DNA of 64,000 bases from DATBDN01 sp963715995 (GCA_963715995.1 OY970283.1:2418001-2482000), one strand, 5' to 3'. Positions 1 through 8,868 are shown, counted from the stretch's first letter. Numbers and translations: made by a program. The notes: generated by a model not told the origin, from the letters alone.

Positions 1-342
1 CATCACCGCGCCGGCCGCGAGTGCCGCGCGCGCCACGGATGGCTTCCACGTGTCGACGGAGACGAGCACGCCCTGCCCGGCCAGGCGCTCGACCAGCGGC
101 ACCACGCGCTCGGCCTCCTCGTCTGCGCTGGTGGCGGGCACGCCGGTCACGCCCGACTCGCCGCCAACGTCGATCAGATGAGCGCCCTCGGCCAGCAGCC
201 GCTGCGCGCGCTCCACCTGCGCGTCGAGCGAGGAGACCTCGCTGCCGTCCGAGAACGACTCGGGGCTCGCGTTCACGATCCCCATCACCAGCGGGAGCCC
301 GTGCTCCAGCGTCCACTCGCGATTGCCCAGGCGCAGGATCAT
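1..342 (-). CDS. folP: Dihydropteroate synthase, N-terminal part (cut by window edge)
   Basis: Condenses 6-hydroxymethyl-dihydropterin diphosphate with p-aminobenzoate in folate synthesis. The minus strand reads from an ATG at 342 through residues GIVNASPESFSDG (about 21-33), the family's first signature, then DVGGES, and runs off the window at codon 114, so roughly the C-terminal 60% lies outside. The start is fixed by an ATGA overlap with the glpD stop, so the two genes are translationally coupled. The second signature residue is Ala where many homologues have Val or Thr. The link to glpD is positional only; there is no metabolic reason for the pairing. Confidence 0.9.
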   Translation of the reverse strand, partial: MILRLGNREWTLEHGLPLVMGIVNASPESFSDGSEVSSLDAQVERAQRLLAEGAHLIDVGGESGVTGVPATSADEEAERVVPLVERLAGQGVLVSVDTWKPSVARAALAAGAVM

Positions 343-1988
343 CCGGCGACGGCGCCGGTGAGGACGATGCCCTCGGCCGCCGCCTCGTCGCGCCATGCGG
401 ACAGCTCAGATTCGGCCCGGCGCTCGTCCCAGCCGAGCTCCCCGCCCAGCACCGCGGCCACGCGCCGCATCGTCTCGTCCTCGCAGACCGTGGGCGCCGC
501 CAGCAGCCCCAGACGTGTGCGGCGCAGGAACACGTCGCCGAGCGACTGCGCCTGCTCGAAGCGCGCCGCCACCACGACGTCGGCCATCAGGTCGGGCAGG
601 TCGGGCACGATCCGCTCGCGCAACTCCGGGCGCTCCTCGGCCAGCGCCAGCACCTCGTTCGCGAAGTACCCGTACCGGTGCACGAGCAGCGCGCGCGACT
701 CGGCGTCGATCCCCTCGACCTCCGGCAGCTCCTCGACCGTCGTCGACATGCCGAGCGGGATCTCGTGTGTCCGGCACGGCGCATCACGCCCGTCGCGCTC
801 CACAATCCGGTCGACCACGTGCTTGGCCATGCGCCTGAACGTGGTCAGCTTGCCGCCGGTGATCGTGAGCATTCCCGACGAGGTCTCATACAGCTCGGCA
901 CGACGGGAGATGTCGACCGACTTCTTCGGGTCGCCTGTCGAGATGAGCGGCCGCACGCCCGCGTAGGCGCCGGTCAGGTCACCGTTGCCGATCTCGGTCC
1001 CGAAGAACGCGTTGACGGCGCCGAGCAGGTAGTCCACGTCGTCCATGGACGGAGGGATGTGGTCGAGCCCGCCCTCGTAGTCCACGTCGGTCGTTCCGAT
1101 CAGCGTGCGGCCAAGCCACGGCAGGACGAAGATCGTGCGCCCCTTGCCGGCGGGAGCGATCGCGCCGCCCCCGGCAAGCGGCAGCAGCTCGTGCGCCACG
1201 GTCACGTGCGTGCCGCGGCTCGGCCGGATGCGGGGGACCTCCTCGGCCGCGTAGAACTCCTCCGGGCTGATCCGGTCCGCCCACACGCCGGTGGCGTTCA
1301 CCACCGTGTCGGCGCCGATCTCGATCTGCTCGCCGGACAGCGTGTCCGTGCAGCGCACGCCACGCGCGTAACCGTCGTCGTCGTGGATCAGCTCGCTCAC
1401 CTCGAGCCGGTTGGCCACGACAGCACCGAAGCGCTCGGCCTCGCCAAGGACCGTCAGCACCAGGCGGGTGTCGTCGGTCTGGCAGTCGTAGAAGAGGTAG
1501 CCGGCGGTCGGCTCGCGGCCTGCAAGCGCCGGGACGATCTTCAGCACCTCGTCGCCCTCGATGATGCGGTGGCGATCCGGGTTCCATTCGAGCTGCGAGC
1601 CGCGGCGCAGCTCGCGCGCCATCCGGTCGTAGAGGTGCAGGCCGGTGCCGAGCACACGGTCCGGGCGCTTGCCGCCGAACGAGGGCACCACCAACGGCAG
1701 CGGCCTGACCAGGTGCGGCGCGAGCGATGTCAGCAGGCCGCGCTCGAGCAGCGCCTCGCGCACCAGACCGAGGTCGAAGTTCTGGAGGTAGCGGAGGCCA
1801 CCGTGCACGAGCTTCGACGAGCGGCTCGAGGTGCCCGCCGCGAAGTCGCGCCGTTCGACCAGCGCGACGCTGTAGCCGCGCGAGGCCGCGTCGAGCGCGA
1901 CGCCGGCGCCGGTGATGCCGCCGCCGATCACCACAACGTCGAAGCGGTCCTCGTGAAGGGCCGCGATGGCCGCGTCGCGGGCGATCAC
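339..1988 (-). CDS. glpD: FAD-dependent glycerol-3-phosphate dehydrogenase
   Basis: Oxidises sn-glycerol 3-phosphate to dihydroxyacetone phosphate and passes electrons to the membrane quinone pool. The 549-residue length is normal for the family. The N-terminal Rossmann motif GGGITGAG lies at residues 22-29 and is followed by the family signature SSKLVHGGLRYLQ near 58-70. The C-terminal third matches the usual helical cap. The start overlaps the stop of the upstream nitroreductase by 4 bases and the stop overlaps folP by 4 bases, so these sit in one tightly packed minus-strand operon. No glpF or glpK is seen nearby, so the source of glycerol phosphate (lipid turnover or uptake elsewhere) is not shown here. 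Confidence 0.93.
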   Translation of the reverse strand: MIARDAAIAALHEDRFDVVVIGGGITGAGVALDAASRGYSVALVERRDFAAGTSSRSSKLVHGGLRYLQNFDLGLVREALLERGLLTSLAPHLVRPLPLVVPSFGGKRPDRVLGTGLHLYDRMARELRRGSQLEWNPDRHRIIEGDEVLKIVPALAGREPTAGYLFYDCQTDDTRLVLTVLGEAERFGAVVANRLEVSELIHDDDGYARGVRCTDTLSGEQIEIGADTVVNATGVWADRISPEEFYAAEEVPRIRPSRGTHVTVAHELLPLAGGGAIAPAGKGRTIFVLPWLGRTLIGTTDVDYEGGLDHIPPSMDDVDYLLGAVNAFFGTEIGNGDLTGAYAGVRPLISTGDPKKSVDISRRAELYETSSGMLTITGGKLTTFRRMAKHVVDRIVERDGRDAPCRTHEIPLGMSTTVEELPEVEGIDAESRALLVHRYGYFANEVLALAEERPELRERIVPDLPDLMADVVVAARFEQAQSLGDVFLRRTRLGLLAAPTVCEDETMRRVAAVLGGELGWDERRAESELSAWRDEAAAEGIVLTGAVAG

Positions 1989-2494
1989 GGCAGGAACGTT
2001 ACGAACTCGTCAGCCGGAGCTCGCTCGGGTGCGTCCTTTTCCTGACGACACCAGCCCAGGTGCAGCAGGCCGACGAAGTGCTCCGAGTCGGGCAGGCCGA
2101 CCGCGGCGCGGCCCGCGGGCGTGCGCAGCACCCCTGGGGTGCGCCAGTAGCCGGCCAGGCCGCGGTCATGAGCGGCCAGCAGGACGATGTAGCAGGCGAC
2201 CCCGACCGCGAGCAGATCCTCCTCGTCCTGCACCGGCTCGCCGGTCTGCAGCGCGGAGGCGACGACCAGCGTCGGCGCCCGGTCGAGCTTGGGCGCGCTC
2301 TCGGGCCCTGCCGCGTCCTTGAGCGCGGCGAGGGCCTGCGGCCCGACCACGCGGAAGCGCCACGGGTTCGTGAGGTTGTGCGCGGGCGCCCAGCGCGCGA
2401 GCTCGAACAGCTCCGCGAGCGTGGCGGCAGGAACGGGCTCGGGGCGGAACGCCTTGTGCGTCCTGCGGCTGCGAATCGCCTGCTCGAGCTCCAC
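1985..2494 (-). CDS. Nitroreductase-family flavoprotein
   Basis: A 169-residue FMN-binding oxidoreductase of the nitroreductase fold. It opens with the typical IRSRRTHKAF segment, in which the Arg pair contacts the FMN phosphate, followed by the ARWAPAHNLTNPWRF stretch that corresponds to the family's active-site helix and WRF/Y motif. The short length fits the compact NfnB/YdjA-like subgroup. It sits between a GMC oxidoreductase and glpD, with a 4-base overlap to glpD and a 10-base gap upstream. The physiological substrate cannot be told from sequence. Confidence 0.85.
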   Translation of the reverse strand: MELEQAIRSRRTHKAFRPEPVPAATLAELFELARWAPAHNLTNPWRFRVVGPQALAALKDAAGPESAPKLDRAPTLVVASALQTGEPVQDEEDLLAVGVACYIVLLAAHDRGLAGYWRTPGVLRTPAGRAAVGLPDSEHFVGLLHLGWCRQEKDAPERAPADEFVTFLP

Positions 2495-2504
2495 CGCAGC
2501 GAGG

Positions 2505-4158
2505 CTACGCGGTCACTTCGTGCAGCCGTGTGATGCGCGGGCGGGCGATCTTCTCGGGTTCCGGCTCGTCCTCCGGCGGGGCCGTCCCGAGCAGCGAATA
2601 CGCGAGCCGCGTGGCCAGCGCCATGATCGTGATCTGCGGGTTGACGCCCAGCGAGCTCGGCAGGACCGAGGCGTCGCTCACGTAGAGGCCGTCGACGCCC
2701 CACAGCTTCAGGTCGCCGTCCACGACACCGTTCGCCGGTCGCGCGTCGGCGCGCGCCGTTCCGAGCGGGTGAAACGCCATCAGCGTGATGTCGCGTGCGC
2801 GGATCTCTCGCCCGCGCAGCGCGGACAGATCGTCGCCGGGCAGCACGCCGAGCCCCTCGAAGAGGCGGATAGATCGCCTCGGCGCCGGCCGCGGAGTAGC
2901 ACTCGCAAAGCAGCTCGATGCCGCGCCGGAACGTGCGCAGGTCCTCGTCGTTCACGTTGTAGGAGATCCGGAAGGCGCCGCCGGGCAGCGAGCGCACCGA
3001 GCCGCGTGAGGTGTCCGAGACCATCACGCCGAACTGCGCGAGGTGCGGGTAGTCGAGCATCAGCGCGCGGTGCTCCTCGCGGCTGAACGGGAGTGACATC
3101 GCGGCGTAGTCGGGCGGCCCGCCCGCGCCCTCGAACATGATGCCCTCGTCGCAGAACTCGTCGATGTAGTAGCTCTGCGGCACGCCGCGGGCCATGTCGA
3201 TCCGCTCCGCAAAGCGCGCACGCACCGCCGTGGCTGGATGAAGCGCGAGGTTCTCGCCCAGCTCGCCGGATGCGAGGCCGAGGCCCTGGCTGCGCAGGAA
3301 GAGCGGCGTCAGGAGGGCGCCGCAGGCGACCACCACGCACTCGCACTCCACCCGCAGCCGTGCGCCGCCCTCGGTTTTCGCCTCGACCGCGTGCACGCGC
3401 CCGCGCGCGAGCTCGAGCCGCTCGGCCCGGCAGCGCACGTACGAGGTCGCACCGGAGTCCCACGCGCGTGGAACGTAGGTCAGGCCCATGTGCAGCTTCG
3501 ACGACGTCGGGCACCCGAACGCGCAAACGCCCGAGCCGACGCAGCCCGAGGCGTTGCGGAAGATGAAGTCGCCCGACCAGCCGAGCTCTTCGGCGCCTCG
3601 TCTGATCACGAGCGCGTTGTTGCCCGCGAGGTCTTCCGGCACCTGCGTCACGTGCAGCTCGCGCTCGACGCGGCGGAAGTAGGGATCGAGCTCGTCGGAG
3701 CTCAGTCCCCCGAGGCCGAAGCGCTCGCCCCAGCTCTCGAGGATCAGGTCGGGCGTGCGAAAGCAGGTGCCGGAGTTGATGAGCGTCGTGCCGGCGATGC
3801 CCTGGCCGAGCGGCAGCAGGATCGGGGCGTTCCCAACCGTGGCCGTCTGCCCCGCGTCGCGATAGAGCTTGGCCGTCATCTCACGCGGGCGCGCGCTGAA
3901 GTCGTCGGTCGTCCAGGCCGGGCCGCTCTCGAGCATCACAACCGACATGCCGCCCTCGGCCAGCTCTTTCGCCACCGGCGCGCCGCCTGCGCCCGTGCCG
4001 ATCACGCAAACGTCGGCGCGGATCGTGCGGTCGCTGGTGATGGCCGCGCCATCCTCGACGCGCTCGATGCCCGGCTTGTAGGTCCAGGGCTCCCGGTAGA
4101 CGTCGCCGGTGGTCACGCGCGTGCTCGCCGGAGCCCCTCGCCCGGCTCGCGTGTTCAC
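2505..4158 (-). pseudogene. GMC-family (long-chain alcohol oxidase-like) oxidoreductase, single frameshift
   Basis: FAD flavoprotein of the glucose-methanol-choline oxidoreductase family. A GTG start at 4158 leads to VCVIGTGAGGAPVAKELAEGG (about 50-70), the dinucleotide-binding motif. A cysteine-rich GCVGSGVCAFGCP stretch near 205 is typical of the long-chain-alcohol-oxidase/gluconate-dehydrogenase-like branch. Near 2866 the reading frame shifts by one base. The second frame, from about 2860 down to 2505, supplies the conserved C-terminal part with MAFHPLGTARAD and VSDASVLPSSLGVNPQ (substrate His and flavin-contact region). Both halves are fully conserved, so the shift is either a very recent mutation or a sequencing indel. 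The upstream small gene may encode a partner subunit. The substrate is unknown. Confidence 0.82.
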
Positions 4159-4186
4159 GGTCGCCCCGCGGCTTGGGCTGGCGTGT

Positions 4187-4630
4187 TCACGGGCGCCCTT
4201 CCCGGGCTCGCAGCTCGCGACCGCGGCGCAGGTTGGCGGCGGCGTCGTAGCCGATCTGCGCCATCACTGCGTCGTCGCCGTAGTAGGACAGCAGCGCAAC
4301 GCCCTTCAGGAGCTTGACGAGCTGGCGCACATGCCGGTTCGAGCTGTGCTCGACGGCCGCCAGGAAGCGCGCGCGCTCGGCCACGGGCAGGCGTCGCAGC
4401 CGAGCGCGGAAGCCGAGGGCGTAGGGCATGAGCTCGACCGCGTGTAGAAGAGCGCGCAGCCCGCGCGCGTTCACCCGCGGCGCAGCGGCCATCCAGCGGT
4501 CGAAGAACAGCGTGCAGTCGGTCTGGGCGACGCCGGGCAGAAGCGGCTCGGGAGCGACGACAGCGTCGACGAGACAGGCGAAGATCGACGCCTCGCGCGG
4601 CGTAAGCGCCTGAAGACCCCCCGAGCCCAT
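4187..4630 (-). CDS. Small helical protein, possible partner of the GMC oxidoreductase
   Basis: About 147 residues, mostly helical, beginning MGSGGLQALTPREASIF. The ATG at 4630 is chosen because the longer form (to 4681) adds an uncharged-poor, Arg-rich leader. Segments such as RGLRALLHAVELMPYALGF and LLSYYGDDAVMAQIGYD resemble the small subunits that accompany membrane-associated GMC dehydrogenases (gluconate 2-dehydrogenase subunit 3-like). This match is from general appearance, not from a catalytic motif. It lies 28 bases upstream of the GMC gene in the same direction. No signal peptide is visible. A palindrome at 4685-4706 sits in its likely promoter. Confidence 0.6.
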   Translation of the reverse strand: MGSGGLQALTPREASIFACLVDAVVAPEPLLPGVAQTDCTLFFDRWMAAAPRVNARGLRALLHAVELMPYALGFRARLRRLPVAERARFLAAVEHSSNRHVRQLVKLLKGVALLSYYGDDAVMAQIGYDAAANLRRGRELRAREGRP

Positions 4631-4684
4631 GGCGCGATTGTGCCGTGCGACCGGGGCGCTGGCCCTCGTGGGCCGCGTCACCGC

Positions 4685-4706
4685 GTGTGTTTCCGCGGAA
4701 ACTCAC
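4685..4706. promoter_or_regulatory. Palindromic operator-like site
   Basis: A perfect 14-base palindrome GTTTCCGCGGAAAC (4689-4702) is flanked by GTG and CAC, extending the dyad to 22 bases with one T/T mismatch on each side. It lies about 55 bases upstream of the ATG at 4630, where an operator for the minus-strand GMC/nitroreductase/glpD/folP operon would be expected. TetR-family repressors commonly use such dyads. No regulator gene is adjacent, so the protein that binds is unknown. Confidence 0.5.
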
Positions 4707-4776
4707 CCAGGGCGGGGACATCGCGGCGTTTTCGGGTGGCGCTTTCGGCGCGGTGCGTTCTCCGCCGACGTGTCAA

Positions 4777-5318
4777 GGCTCGAGCGGCGTGGTTCGCGAG
4801 CACCGACCCTCGCTGGGGCAGCTAAGAGGGATCGGTGCTCGCTCGCGGAGCCGCTCTTGGTGGCGCCGTCGCTCCGCGCTGCCGCTCGTCGCTCGCGGGG
4901 CAGCTCTTGGTCGCGAGATTGACGTTAAGCCGCGTATATCGGCTCAACGTAAAACTCGCGAGCTTCGAGTGGCACGTTCGCCGCGCGGTTCGCGGGTGAA
5001 GGTGCCACTCGGGCAGCGAGTGTGACCTCGACCACGCTATAGGTGGCTAACGTCACAGTCGCGGTCGCTGAGGAGACTTTTGGTCATTTGGACCGGTCAT
5101 AGCCGGAAAAAGTGACCAGAAGATTCGCGGGGACGCGTTTCGCGGGCGGCGGGGGCGAGACGGGCCGGCGAGAGAACGCAAGCGCCACTCCAGCCACCCC
5201 TTGGCCGAGGTAGTTTCCAAACCGCAGCGAGGGGACGGCCGGCGGCGGAGCGGGGCCGGCGGCAGAGCGGGCCGGCGGCAGACCGGGGCCGGCCGGCGGC
5301 AGAGCGGAGCGCCGGCGC
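4777..5318 (+). repeat. Structured dispersed repeat, copy A
   Basis: About 540 bases that align from end to end with 46640-47187, in the same orientation. Two identical runs are 5017-5046 (30 bases) and 5125-5158 (34 bases). Four hairpins keep the same order: H1 4796-4842 (11-base arms GCGAGCACCGA/TCGGTGCTCGC), H2 4914-4958 (19-base arms with loop CGTATAT, imperfect in this copy), H3 5016-5062 (GCGAGTGTGAC/GTCACAGTCGC with an inner CCAC/GTGG), and H4 5077-5122 (CTTTTGGTCA/TGACCAGAAG). The element ends in a short tandem array of GCCGGCGGCAGA-like units. It follows the 3' end of the minus-strand B12-transport operon. No transposase or target-site duplication is seen. Confidence 0.8.
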
Positions 5319-5326
5319 CGGAGCAC

Positions 5327-7273
5327 CTACCCCCGCCGATACGCCAGCCGAATCCCGAGCAGCATCGCCAGGCCCAGCAGCGCCGCGAAGATGTACGGCC
5401 ACAGCGAACCGCGCTCGACCGGACGACCGAGCGGATCGGTCTTACCGCCGCCGGCGCCGGTCGCGGTCGTCGTCGCCACGGGCTGGGCGCGCAGCGGATG
5501 CGCGTGCGGTCGAGCGCGGCCTGCGCGGTTAGGCCGCGGGGCGCCTATCGCAACGACTGCGCCAGCGCCCTTCGCAGCAGGCCCCGTAGCGCCCTTCCCA
5601 CCGGGCCGTGCGGCAGCCTTCGTGCCGGCAGCACCCGTCGCGCCGGCAACCCCCGTCGCGCCGGCAGCACCCGTCGCCCCCGCGGTCCCCGCGGAACCAG
5701 CACTCCCAGCCGCCGCCCCCTTCGCCCGCGGCGCCGGCCGCAGCGGGAACGGCTTGCCCTCGAAGGCATCAAGCACCTGCGCCGTGACCCACACCGGCGT
5801 CTGCGTGCTCGTGCGCGAGTAGCGCACCGAGCCGTCGGCGGCCTGGAGCGATTTCAGGTACTCGATCGGCGTGCGAGTGCGTCGGAGCGCGCGTGGGTCG
5901 CGCCCGGCCGCGACCAGGCCCTGCACAGCGAAAGCGGTCGACTGCGCGTTCGAGTCCGAGTACGCCATCTGGCCGAAGCCCCCGTCCGGCTGCTGCGCCT
6001 TGCGCAGGTACCCAACCGCGCGGGCGACGACGGGTGACGAGCGCCGGCCGCTGGCCGCGATCGCCTGTAGCACCGCGCCGGTGTCGTCCACGTCGCTTGC
6101 GGCCTTCTTCGCGAAGCCGAAGCCGCCGTCGCGATTCGCGGCGAGCAGCAGCCAGCGCGTGGCCGCGCGCACCTCCGACGAGCGGGTCGAGCGCCCGGCT
6201 GCGCGCAGGGCGAGCACACCGAATGCAGTCAGGTTCACGGTCCCGAACGAGCCGTCTGACTTCTGCTTCACGACGAGCGCGCTCAGCAGGTTGCGCTTGC
6301 CGACCCGCGCCGGCAGCCCGGCGCTCCGCAGCACGAGCAGCGTGCGCTCGATCTCGCCCGCGTCGCCGATGCCACCCGGGCGCGCCATCACGTAGTCGGC
6401 GATCGAGTGCCCGCGCTGGTTCACGTCGCGCGGGTTGTGGCCGGCCGCCGCCAGGCCCAGCGCTGCCCAGCCCGTGTGCAGCTGCGTCGACGACTGGCCG
6501 CGCGCGGGACCGAAGCCGCCGTCGGCGTTCTGCGAGAAGCGCAGGTAATGGACGGCGCTGGCGATCGCGGGTGCGACGTCCGCCGGGGGACCGGCGGCGC
6601 GCGCGGGCGCGGCGAGCAGCAGCGCCAGCACCAGCGATGCGGCCGCTGCGGCACCCGGCGCGGACGCGAGCCAGCGCACCTCGAAGCGGCGCCGGTAGCG
6701 CGCGAGTGAGCGGATGAACGCCGGTCCGAGGATCAGCGCGAAGACCACGTTGCCCGCCGCGTGCGCGATGTTGAACCCAAGCGACGTGCCCGACACCGCC
6801 GCGTACGACGACAGGGTGTGCTCGGCGGCGAGCGTCCACTGGTAGAGGTCCATGATCGCCCCGAACAGGAACCCCGCGACCCCGCACCCGGCCGCGAGCA
6901 GCACGCGGTTGGGCTCGCGCCCGCGCAGCAACCGCCCGAGGCCGGCGCCGCCAAGCCCGACGACACCCCAGGCAGCCATCTGCCAAGGCGTCCACGGTCC
7001 CTGGCCAAGGAACACGTTCGACACGAGCGCGGCCAGCGCGCCCACCGCAAAGCCGGCGGGTCCGCCCAGCGCGTAGCCGGCGAAGAGGACGATGTCCGAG
7101 GTCGGCTTCACGTTCGGGAAAGCCGCGAACGCCAGCCGCCCGATCGCCGCCAGCGCCGCCAGCGCTGCGACGAGCGCGAGCACGCGAGCGGGTGGCCGCG
7201 AGCGCTCGTACCAGCCGAAGCCGAGCGCCAGCGCAAGCGTCAGGACCAGCACCGATGACAGCTGCCAGGTCAC
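5327..7273 (-). CDS. ECF transporter S component fused to an alpha/alpha-toroid domain and collagen-like linker
   Basis: A 648-residue membrane protein. Residues 1-215 form a roughly six-helix S component with the typical VLFAGYALGGPAGFAVGALA and WTPWQMAAWGVVGL segments that confer substrate specificity in energy-coupling-factor importers. After a signal-like hydrophobic stretch, residues about 230-500 carry repeats of the DGGFG type (NADGGFGPARG, NRDGGFGFAKK, QPDGGFGQMAY), the hallmark of prenyltransferase/squalene-cyclase alpha/alpha toroids. Next come a GATGAAG-type collagen-like stretch (about 530-580) and a C-terminal helix with a basic tail. The GTG start overlaps the EcfA stop (GTGA). 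The operon's cobalamin riboswitch implies that cobalamin or a corrinoid is the cargo. The toroid is the fold of the N-terminal domain of intrinsic factor/transcobalamin, so an extracellular B12-binding role is inferred. Confidence 0.85.
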   Translation of the reverse strand: MTWQLSSVLVLTLALALGFGWYERSRPPARVLALVAALAALAAIGRLAFAAFPNVKPTSDIVLFAGYALGGPAGFAVGALAALVSNVFLGQGPWTPWQMAAWGVVGLGGAGLGRLLRGREPNRVLLAAGCGVAGFLFGAIMDLYQWTLAAEHTLSSYAAVSGTSLGFNIAHAAGNVVFALILGPAFIRSLARYRRRFEVRWLASAPGAAAAASLVLALLLAAPARAAGPPADVAPAIASAVHYLRFSQNADGGFGPARGQSSTQLHTGWAALGLAAAGHNPRDVNQRGHSIADYVMARPGGIGDAGEIERTLLVLRSAGLPARVGKRNLLSALVVKQKSDGSFGTVNLTAFGVLALRAAGRSTRSSEVRAATRWLLLAANRDGGFGFAKKAASDVDDTGAVLQAIAASGRRSSPVVARAVGYLRKAQQPDGGFGQMAYSDSNAQSTAFAVQGLVAAGRDPRALRRTRTPIEYLKSLQAADGSVRYSRTSTQTPVWVTAQVLDAFEGKPFPLRPAPRAKGAAAGSAGSAGTAGATGAAGATGVAGATGAAGTKAAARPGGKGATGPAAKGAGAVVAIGAPRPNRAGRARPHAHPLRAQPVATTTATGAGGGKTDPLGRPVERGSLWPYIFAALLGLAMLLGIRLAYRRG

Positions 7274-8868
7274 TGCACCAGCTCCCGTTCCAGCAGCTCC
7301 GCGCCGTGCTCCGGCGTCAGCGCGCCCGCCTGCTCGCCGAGCACCCGCGCGGTGTCGGTTGCGAACTGCCACCCGCCCGCGAGCACCTCGCGGCTCGGCG
7401 CGTCGGCGATGACCACGCCCTGGCCCATGAGCACCACGCGCGTTGCGAAGCGCGCTGCGAACTCGGTGTCGTGAGTCGCCACGACCACGGCGGCGCCTGT
7501 CGCCGCCAGCGTGTCGAGACGAGCAGCGAGCGCGTCCTTGTGCGCACGGTCCATGCCACGCGTGGGCTCGTCGAGACACACCACGACCGGGCTCGCGCCG
7601 TCCAGGACCACCTCGAGCGCGAGCCGCTGGCGCTGGCCGCCCGACAGGTCGTGCGGGTTTGCTCCCGCCCGCTCGCTCAGCCCGATCGCATCGAGCGCAG
7701 CCGCGCTGACCTCGTCGCCCACGCGCTCGTGCACCAGGTAGTCGCCCGGGTTCTGCATCAGCAGTGCCACGTCGCCGCTGCGCTCGATGCGCCCGCGGGT
7801 TGGCTCGATCAGGCCCTTGGCCAAGCGCAGCAGCGTGCTCTTCCCGGCGCCGTTGCGCCCCATCAGCGCCACGCTCTCGCCGGGTGACAGCGCCAGTTCG
7901 ACGCCGCGCAGCACGGCCGGGCCGTCCGCTATCTCGTACCAGAGCCCGGACATGCGCAGCGCGGCTGGAGGACCGTCTGCGCGCCGGCGCCAGCCGCGGC
8001 GGGTGCTCGGCGCAGCCGGCGCCTGAACGGACCGAGGCACCAGCCCGGCGCCCGCCACAGCCTCGCGTGCTGCCTTCACCGACACCGGCAGCGGACGCAG
8101 GCCGGCGCGCGCGAACAGCGTGGCGGCGGGAGTTGCAAGAGCGGGGTCGTGATCCAGCGTCCAGTCGAGGAAGTCAGCCGCGCCGCCGTTGAACGCGACG
8201 CGGCCGCCGGCCATCGCCACCACGCGGTCGGCCGCTGGCAGGCAGCGCTCCAGCCTGTGCTCGGCCATCAGCACGGCGGTCCCCCACTCCTCGTTCAAGC
8301 GCCGCAGCAGCCAGATCAGCTCGTCGCCCGCAACCGGGTCGAGCTGTGAAGTCGGCTCGTCGAGTATCAGCAGCTCGGGCCGGTGGGCAAGCGCCGCCGC
8401 CAGTGCCACCCGCTGTAGCTCGCCACCCGACAGCGTCGCCAGCCGCCGCTCGAGCAGCGACTCTACGCCCAGCGCAAGCGCCACCTCCTCGACCGCCCGC
8501 GCGACCGCGCCGGGCGCCGCGCCGCGATGCTCCAGCGCGAGCGCGATCTCCGCGTGCACCGAGTTCATGACGAGCTGCGACTCCGGCTCCTGGAGCACGG
8601 TGCCCGCCACGCGCGCGATGTCGCCCGGCTCGTGCTCGCGCACGTCCAGGCCGCCCACCGACAGCTCGCCCCAGGCCTCGCCGCCATGGAAGTGCGGCAC
8701 CAGGCCGCTGGCGGCGCGCAGCAACGTCGACTTGCCGGACGCCGAGCGGCCCGCGACCACCGTGAACGAGCCAGGAGCGAGCTCCAGGGAGACATCGTTC
8801 AGGGACGGCTCCGGCCGCTCGGGGTAGCGGTAGCCGAAGCCGGCGGCGTGCAGGACGGGGTCAGGCAC
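7270..8868 (-). CDS. ecfA: ECF transporter energizing ATPase, two ABC domains in one chain
   Basis: A 532-residue cytoplasmic motor subunit. ABC domain 1 has Walker A GRSASGKST, signature LSGGE and Walker B LLILDEPTS. ABC domain 2 has Walker A GRNGAGKST, signature LSGGQRQR and Walker B VVCLDEPTR. They are joined by a linker of about 60 residues. In most ECF systems these are separate EcfA1 and EcfA2 proteins; a tandem chain is a known variant. The GTG start at 8868, leading to VPDPVLHAAGFGYRY, is preferred over longer in-frame starts because those would run deep into the EcfT gene. It overlaps the EcfT stop by 8 bases and its own stop overlaps the S-component start by 4. It should power B12 uptake with the flanking genes. 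Confidence 0.93.
   Translation of the reverse strand: MPDPVLHAAGFGYRYPERPEPSLNDVSLELAPGSFTVVAGRSASGKSTLLRAASGLVPHFHGGEAWGELSVGGLDVREHEPGDIARVAGTVLQEPESQLVMNSVHAEIALALEHRGAAPGAVARAVEEVALALGVESLLERRLATLSGGELQRVALAAALAHRPELLILDEPTSQLDPVAGDELIWLLRRLNEEWGTAVLMAEHRLERCLPAADRVVAMAGGRVAFNGGAADFLDWTLDHDPALATPAATLFARAGLRPLPVSVKAAREAVAGAGLVPRSVQAPAAPSTRRGWRRRADGPPAALRMSGLWYEIADGPAVLRGVELALSPGESVALMGRNGAGKSTLLRLAKGLIEPTRGRIERSGDVALLMQNPGDYLVHERVGDEVSAAALDAIGLSERAGANPHDLSGGQRQRLALEVVLDGASPVVVCLDEPTRGMDRAHKDALAARLDTLAATGAAVVVATHDTEFAARFATRVVLMGQGVVIADAPSREVLAGGWQFATDTARVLGEQAGALTPEHGAELLERELVQ

Larger units (their letters stand above)
4682..5326. other. Long gene-free stretch filled by a structured repeat
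   Basis: No convincing gene lies in these 645 bases. Open frames on the minus strand here end in the same low-complexity Arg/Ala/Pro tail that reappears at the second repeat copy and are best read as by-products of GC bias. The content is the palindrome at 4685-4706, a chain of four hairpins between about 4796 and 5122, and a GC-rich tandem tail at about 5216-5318. Confidence 0.7.

Noticed and set aside
21..2045. Long open frames opposite glpD and folP (for example a 674-codon frame)
   Set aside because: Arg/Ala/Pro-rich translations with no family features, antisense to well-conserved genes; they arise from third-position GC bias.
5216..5318. GCCGGCGGCAGA-type tandem units as a CRISPR array
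   Set aside because: Units are 12-17 bases with no spacers and no cas genes nearby; this is a GC-rich minisatellite.
4777..5402. Minus-strand open frames within the repeat ending in a similar Arg/Pro tail in both copies
   Set aside because: The shared tail follows from the shared DNA; frames have no start signal or domain and the stems, not the codons, are what is preserved.
5560..5720. Repeats coding for GATGAAG-type sequence as a selfish DNA repeat
   Set aside because: The periodicity is three-based and in frame in the S-component fusion; it encodes a collagen-like linker.
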